Source: QHBQ01 sp038230695
Lineage (GTDB): Bacteria > Chloroflexota > Chloroflexia > QHBQ01
Reading direction: 5' to 3'
Length of the DNA stretch: 8,257 bases
Assembly (NCBI GenBank): GCA_038230695.1
Contig: JBBRMT010000218.1
Coordinates: forward strand, 1-8,257
The number at the start of each line of letters is the position of its first letter. The stretch's first letter is position 1. Below the pieces are notes generated by a model, which saw nothing but the letters and a program-made list of their open reading frames with translations, was not told the DNA's origin and did no database searches. Below are positions 5,288 through 8,257 of this stretch, in pieces. A program made the position numbers and the translations under genes.

Positions 5288-6889
5288 ATGTTCTCAGTCA
5301 AGCGAAGCCGACTGCTGGTAATGCTGGCAGTTCTGGCGATGTTCACCGTCGGCTACCTGCCGACCTCGGCGCAAACGCCGACCGGCATCAACAAAATCAA
5401 CCATCTAATCGTGATTTACCAGGAGAACTGGAGTTTTGACGGTTTGTACGGCAGCCTGCCCGGCGCGAACGGGCTGGCTAACGATGCGGGCAAAGTGGCC
5501 CAGGTGGACAAGAGTGGCACCCCCTACACCACCCTACCGCAGCCGATCAACACCAACCTGAACCCACCCGCGCCCGATAGCCGTTTCCCCACCAACTTGC
5601 CGGTGCAGCCGTTCGATGCCTCGAAGTACATCGCGGCCAACCAGATCACCCCCGACCTGATTCATCGCTACTATCAGGAGCAATATCAGATTGACGGTGG
5701 CAAGATGGATAAGTATGTAGCCTGGAGCGATGCGGCTGGCTTTGCGATGAGCTACTACGATGCCAGCAATATGCCGGAAGGCAAGCTGGCCCAGCAATAT
5801 ACCATCGCCGACAATTTCTTCCACTCGGCGTTCGGTGGCTCGTTCCTCAACCATATGTGGCTGATTTGCGCGTGCACACCCACCTGGCCCAATGCCCCGG
5901 CCAAAAAGGTGGCGCAACTCGATGCCAACGGCGTTATGGTCAAGGATGGCGCGGTTACGCCCGATGGTCACGTGATCAACACATCGTTTACGGTCAACAA
6001 CCCGCACCCCGCCAATATCATCGACACCACCCAGCTTGTACCTAACCAAACGCTGCCCACGATTGGCGACCGCCTCAACGACAAGAACGTTAGCTGGGCG
6101 TGGTACTCCGGCGGTTGGAACGATGCCCTGGCGGGCAAGGCCGACCCCAACTTCCAGTATCACCACCAGGCGTTCGCATTCTTCGCCAACTACGCCGATG
6201 GCACGCCCGGCAAGGCGCAGCACCTGAAGGACGAAACCGACTTCACTGCCTCCTTGCAGAACAACAGCCTGCCCGCTGTTTCGTTCATCAAGCCGATTGG
6301 TGCGAACAACGAACACCCCGGCTACACCGACCTGCTAAAAGGCCAGCAGCACGTTGCCGACCTGGTGACTGCAGTGCAAAATAGCCCCTACTGGGCCGAC
6401 ACCGCCATCGTCATCACCTACGATGAGAACGGTGGGCGCTGGGATCACGTGGCTCCGCCCACGATTGACAAGTGGGGTCCAGGCACCCGCGTCCCCGCCA
6501 TCATCATCTCGCCCTACGCCAGGAAGGGTTACGTTGACCACACTCAGTACGAAACCGTCTCTATTCTCAAGTTCATCGAAACCCGTTGGGGTCTACCGGC
6601 GCTCGGCACCCGCGATGCCGCTGCTGGCGACCTGACAACCGCCTTCGACTTCTCGCAGCAGAGTGGCGCTACTGCGCAGGCGACCAGCACCCCTGGGGCG
6701 GCAATGGCGGCAACTCCCGCCGTGTCCAATGATGCGGGCTTGACCGCGCCAACCCCGACTAAATCTGGCAGTGGCACGCCAATGATGCCCACCACTGGCA
6801 ACGGCAGCGACTTCACCCTGCTGGCGCTGATTGGCGGCCTGCTGCTACTAGCGGGTCTGGCCCTGACCTTGCGCCGCCGCACTGCGTAG
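5288..6889 (+). CDS. Secreted PF04185-type phosphoesterase (acid phosphatase / phospholipase C superfamily) with sortase-type C-terminal anchor
   Basis: The protein has 533 residues. Residues 1-28 form a signal peptide (KRSR, hydrophobic core, cut near TSA-QT). The catalytic domain spans about 36-436. ENWSFDGLYG (46-55) carries the metal-binding E46 and N47. SAFGGSFLNH (180-189) has S185 where AcpA-type acid phosphatases place the nucleophilic serine. GANNEHPGY (338-346), TYDENGGRWDHVAPP (377-391, with D379, E380, D386, H387) and GPGTRVPAIIISPYARKGYV (397-416) complete the superfamily pattern. A linker rich in Ala, Thr, Pro and Ser (457-499) leads to MPTTG (500-504), a hydrophobic stretch (509-528) and RRR (529-531). 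This is the layout of an LPXTG-like signal cut by sortase and joined to the wall. The family hydrolyses phosphomonoesters or phospholipids; which one cannot be told. The four 11-bp repeats upstream suggest induction on phosphate shortage. It is divergent from the kelch-SLH gene and convergent with 7006-7554. Confidence 0.9.
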   Translation: MFSVKRSRLLVMLAVLAMFTVGYLPTSAQTPTGINKINHLIVIYQENWSFDGLYGSLPGANGLANDAGKVAQVDKSGTPYTTLPQPINTNLNPPAPDSRFPTNLPVQPFDASKYIAANQITPDLIHRYYQEQYQIDGGKMDKYVAWSDAAGFAMSYYDASNMPEGKLAQQYTIADNFFHSAFGGSFLNHMWLICACTPTWPNAPAKKVAQLDANGVMVKDGAVTPDGHVINTSFTVNNPHPANIIDTTQLVPNQTLPTIGDRLNDKNVSWAWYSGGWNDALAGKADPNFQYHHQAFAFFANYADGTPGKAQHLKDETDFTASLQNNSLPAVSFIKPIGANNEHPGYTDLLKGQQHVADLVTAVQNSPYWADTAIVITYDENGGRWDHVAPPTIDKWGPGTRVPAIIISPYARKGYVDHTQYETVSILKFIETRWGLPALGTRDAAAGDLTTAFDFSQQSGATAQATSTPGAAMAATPAVSNDAGLTAPTPTKSGSGTPMMPTTGNGSDFTLLALIGGLLLLAGLALTLRRRTA

Positions 6890-6917
6890 TCAATCCAGCA
6901 ACCCCAGGCATAAAGAT

Positions 6918-6944
6918 GAGGCGCGGAACATCGTTCCACGCCTC
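6918..6944. terminator. Strong hairpin between convergent genes
   Basis: GAGGCG-C-GGAAC (6918-6929) pairs with GTTCC-A-CGCCTC (6933-6944) around a 3-nt loop: twelve positions with one C-A mismatch. It lies 28 nt after the phosphoesterase stop and 61 nt after the stop of the opposing gene, as expected for a shared bidirectional terminator. There is no T-run on the plus strand; the minus strand continues ATCTTTATG, only mildly T-rich, so intrinsic termination is likely but not certain. Confidence 0.6.
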
Positions 6945-7005
6945 GACGCTATCCTAATATTAAAGCCTCACTGGACAGGCAAGATAAGTAGCTGCGACTG
7001 AGCAA

Positions 7006-7554
7006 CTAACGCCATATCCAGAGCGATCGGGTAAGCGCGTCCATCGGGGCGCTGAGAAAACGCGGGGTGAAATACCAGATGGAGAATATTGCCAGGCCAA
7101 TACCGATCAGGCTTAGGAGCAAGGCAAGAACAGGACGTTCAGCGCGAGGGAACATCACCAGACCACGCAGGCTGCTGACAAGGCCGAGCGCAACCAGCGC
7201 TCCTACCGCGACTGCCATAGGCCATACACCCAACTCATAGAACTGAATAAGACGTACCAAAATTGTAACTATTAGTAGCGTAGGAATGACTGCAAGTTGC
7301 AAGCCAATCCCCAACCAAGCCCACTCGATCACCTGGGGGTTACGTGCATCGAAGTGCAACTCAGGCAGCGGAACGATGGGGGTTTGATGCTTCCAGTCGT
7401 AAGTATCGCTCTCAAGTTCATGCTCCAGGCCCGCAGGTCGCCTCGCCGCGTACTCATCCGCCCACACCTGAGCATCCCGCGCGAGCTTGTCAGCCGGAAT
7501 AGTAGGATGGTTGCCGTAGGGAACGCCTGTGTTGATGCGCTTGTCGTCTTTCAT
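7006..7554 (-). CDS. Unrecognised membrane protein with three transmembrane helices
   Basis: I do not recognise this 182-residue protein. Residues 1-76 are hydrophilic, mixed in charge and rich in Pro, Glu, Asp and Arg (for example QVWADEYAARRPAGLEHELE), without a signal peptide. Three hydrophobic stretches follow at about 77-103, 111-134 and 141-163, joined by short loops with RLIQFYE and FPRAERP, then a short tail ending LWIWR. The positive loops leave the side of the N-terminus open: three helices put the two ends on opposite faces of the membrane. The open frame extends two codons to a GTG at 7558-7560, but the ATG at 7552-7554 is better placed behind the weak GAAAGTG site. The gene converges on the phosphoesterase and follows the 84-residue gene (7711-7965) after a hairpin, with its own -10 box, so it is probably transcribed alone. 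Confidence 0.7.
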   Translation of the reverse strand: MKDDKRINTGVPYGNHPTIPADKLARDAQVWADEYAARRPAGLEHELESDTYDWKHQTPIVPLPELHFDARNPQVIEWAWLGIGLQLAVIPTLLIVTILVRLIQFYELGVWPMAVAVGALVALGLVSSLRGLVMFPRAERPVLALLLSLIGIGLAIFSIWYFTPRFLSAPMDALTRSLWIWR

Positions 7555-7605
7555 AGTCACTTTCTATACGCAAGCAGCTATCTGAATGTTTCGCCCTATT
7601 GATTG

Positions 7606-7611
7606 ATTATA
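7606..7611 (-). promoter_or_regulatory. Possible -10 box of the three-helix membrane protein gene
   Basis: The minus strand reads TATAAT in a TA-rich context (CCTATATAATCAATC). No TGn extension or good -35 is present. It lies just past the hairpin that follows the upstream gene, about 50 nt before the ATG at 7554, which is a sensible place for an independent promoter. Confidence 0.4.
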
Positions 7612-7617
7612 TAGGAA

Positions 7618-7654
7618 GCCCCAGCAGCGGCCTTGCGGCAAACGCTGACGGGGC
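7618..7654 (-). terminator. Hairpin downstream of the 84-residue gene
   Basis: Arms 7618-7629 (GCCCCAGCAGCG) and 7643-7654 (CGCTGACGGGGC) are complementary at 10 of 12 positions. The 13-nt loop contains its own small inverted repeat, TTGC-G-GCAA (7633-7641). It starts 57 nt after the stop codon of the 84-residue gene on the minus strand and precedes the next gene's -10 box, so it probably ends that transcript. It lacks a T-run. Confidence 0.45.
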
Positions 7655-7710
7655 GGAAAGTGGGAGGTTGTGTGGAGGGGAGTACCGTTGTTCGCCAGTG
7701 GTGTTGCAGT

Positions 7711-7965
7711 TTAGCGGTTGAGGTTGTGCTGCAAGGCGGGCAGACAGCGATCCAGGCTCTCTACAGCGCGAATACGCGCCCGCGCTGCCGCCTGCTCGTC
7801 GCTAAACGAGTAGGATAGGTTATACAGGCTGAGGCCGGAGATGACCTCCTGCACCATCGCACCCATGCGCTCATCGGCTGGCTGCCCAGTGCGGCCCGCA
7901 TCGTGGATTGCATCCCATAGGGCGATCCAGCTGTTCATCGCGTTATCAGCGTTGTTGAAGTTCAT
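7711..7965 (-). CDS. Small hypothetical protein, 84 residues
   Basis: I do not recognise this protein. The ATG at 7963-7965 has AAGG 7 nt upstream; the in-frame ATG at 7981-7983 (90 residues) has no ribosome site, and the Shine-Dalgarno would lie inside it, so the shorter form is preferred. The sequence opens MNFNNADNAMNSWIALWDAI, continues with GQPADERMGAMVQEVISGLS and YNLSYSFSDEQAAARARIRA, and ends CLPALQHNLNR. It has no signal peptide or membrane stretch and looks largely helical, probably a soluble helical bundle. Codon use and the neat ribosome site support a real gene. It is divergent from the CIRCE-controlled promoter at 8154-8216 and is followed by a hairpin, so it is likely transcribed alone. 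Confidence 0.65.
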   Translation of the reverse strand: MNFNNADNAMNSWIALWDAIHDAGRTGQPADERMGAMVQEVISGLSLYNLSYSFSDEQAAARARIRAVESLDRCLPALQHNLNR

Positions 7966-7986
7966 TTGTTTACCTTCTACCATCGG

Positions 7987-8000
7987 GCGCGTTGCCGCGC
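7987..8000 (-). other. GNRA-type stem-loop in the leader of the 84-residue gene
   Basis: On the minus strand GCGCG-GCAA-CGCGC forms a perfect 5-bp stem closed by a GCAA tetraloop, one of the most stable RNA loops. It sits 21 nt before the ATG at 7965 and about 8 nt before the AAGG site, within the expected leader. It could affect mRNA stability or ribosome access. It matches no riboswitch class known to me. Confidence 0.35.
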
Positions 8001-8034
8001 ATATCCATGCTCATTGCTATCGTCGTTGCCCACA

Positions 8035-8043
8035 CTTATAATA
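8035..8043 (-). promoter_or_regulatory. Possible -10 region of the 84-residue gene
   Basis: The minus strand reads TATTATAAG, containing both TATTAT and TATAAG as possible -10 hexamers. No convincing -35 or TGn extension is seen. It is about 70 nt before the start codon and is the only -10-like AT-rich stretch close to the gene. Confidence 0.3.
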
Positions 8044-8075
8044 CTGCCTGGACTACCTATAGCGATGTATACTTC

Positions 8076-8103
8076 TTTACACAAGAATGTAAAATAGCTT
8101 ACA
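8076..8103. promoter_or_regulatory. Operator-like cluster of three TTACA half-sites at 11-bp steps
   Basis: TTTACA-N6-TGTAAA (8076-8093) is a perfect inverted repeat. Its right half forms a second inverted repeat, TGTAA-N6-TTACA (8088-8103). The half-sites TTACA, TGTAA and TTACA begin at 8077, 8088 and 8099, exactly one helical turn apart. The cluster lies between the divergent 84-residue gene and the CIRCE promoter, 50 bp upstream of the latter's -35. The inner repeat has the same form as 5046-5061. Confidence 0.45.
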
Positions 8104-8153
8104 CATTCGCCGTTAGACTTGCATTAGACGCACACATAAACTACGCTCAAACC

Positions 8154-8183
8154 TTGACAATAATGCGCTAAACATGGTATTCT
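8154..8183 (+). promoter_or_regulatory. Strong sigma-70-type promoter reading out of the right edge
   Basis: TTGACA (8154-8159) is a perfect -35. After an 18-bp spacer comes TATTCT (8178-8183), preceded by TGG, giving an extended -10. Transcription would start near 8190, at the first base of the CIRCE-like operator. This is the strongest promoter in the window and fits a heat-shock chaperone gene. Confidence 0.75.
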
Positions 8184-8190
8184 TTGCCCA

Positions 8191-8216
8191 GTGGCACTCT
8201 GGCTTTTGAGTGCTAA
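8191..8216 (+). promoter_or_regulatory. CIRCE-like HrcA operator
   Basis: GTGGCACTC (8191-8199), an 8-nt spacer and GAGTGCTAA (8208-8216). The right arm is the perfect CIRCE arm; the left arm differs from TTAGCACTC at two positions and keeps GCACTC. CIRCE is the binding site of the repressor HrcA, found before groESL, dnaK/grpE/hrcA and some other chaperone genes. Placement at the transcription start is typical. The usual spacer is 9 nt, so this copy is one base short. Confidence 0.75.
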
Positions 8217-8233
8217 TCAGAAGGGTAAGTTGA

Positions 8234-8257
8234 GTGCGTTATTATCAACGTTCCATT
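8234..8257 (+). CDS. Probable start of a heat-shock gene, cut by the right edge
   Basis: GTG (8234-8236) lies 8 nt after AGAAGGG (8219-8225), a good ribosome site just past the CIRCE-like operator. The eight visible codons read MRYYQRSI and the frame is open to the edge. A TTG at 8230-8232 in another frame is also open, but only 4 nt from the ribosome site. The product cannot be named from eight residues; the operator makes a chaperone or heat-shock protein likely. Confidence 0.4.

Noticed and set aside
5534..6316. A 260-codon minus-strand frame opposite the phosphoesterase
   Set aside because: The translated sequence has no domain and mirrors the codon register of the phosphoesterase, which has all its catalytic motifs.

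Overview
The window looks like chromosomal DNA from a GC-rich bacterium with a single-membrane envelope, most likely a member of the Chloroflexota. This is an inference. It rests on the combination of a secreted beta-propeller protein with SLH repeats whose conserved motif reads TRGQ, a secreted phosphoesterase ending in a sortase-type MPTTG tail, a CIRCE-like heat-shock operator, and a GyrB ending in THAKSVKNLDI. No rRNA, tRNA, CRISPR array, transposase or phage gene was found.

Left part (1-3032, minus strand): gyrB is followed at 27 nt by a DinB-superfamily gene and, 21 nt further, by a GNAT acetyltransferase gene that carries a one-base frameshift and runs off the left edge. An extended -10 promoter lies upstream of gyrB. 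The strong Shine-Dalgarno sequence lies inside the longest gyrB frame, which favours a start 16 codons downstream of the first possible one.

Middle (3033-6944): a region of about 290 bases without a gene holds an imperfect inverted-repeat element of MITE type or a pair of dispersed hairpin repeats. Then come two divergent genes for surface proteins. The minus-strand gene encodes a signal peptide, a six-bladed kelch-like propeller and three SLH repeats (non-covalent wall anchoring). The plus-strand gene encodes a signal peptide, a PF04185 phosphoesterase/acid phosphatase domain and an MPTTG-TM-RRR tail (covalent wall anchoring). The shared 350-bp spacer contains a perfect palindrome over the -35 area of the kelch-SLH promoter and four 11-bp direct repeats directly upstream of the phosphatase -10. 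That arrangement resembles a PHO box, so phosphate control of the phosphatase is a concrete, testable proposal.

Right part (6945-8257): two unrecognised minus-strand genes follow, a three-helix membrane protein and an 84-residue soluble protein. A plus-strand promoter with a perfect -35, an extended -10 and a CIRCE-like operator follows, reading out of the right edge into what is probably a heat-shock gene. A TGTAA-N6-TTACA inverted repeat occurs both in the kelch/phosphatase spacer and in this right-hand spacer, which suggests one regulator acting at both places. The best candidate for a new system is the divergent surface pair with its compact control region: a putative phosphate-scavenging wall phosphatase next to an SLH-anchored propeller.
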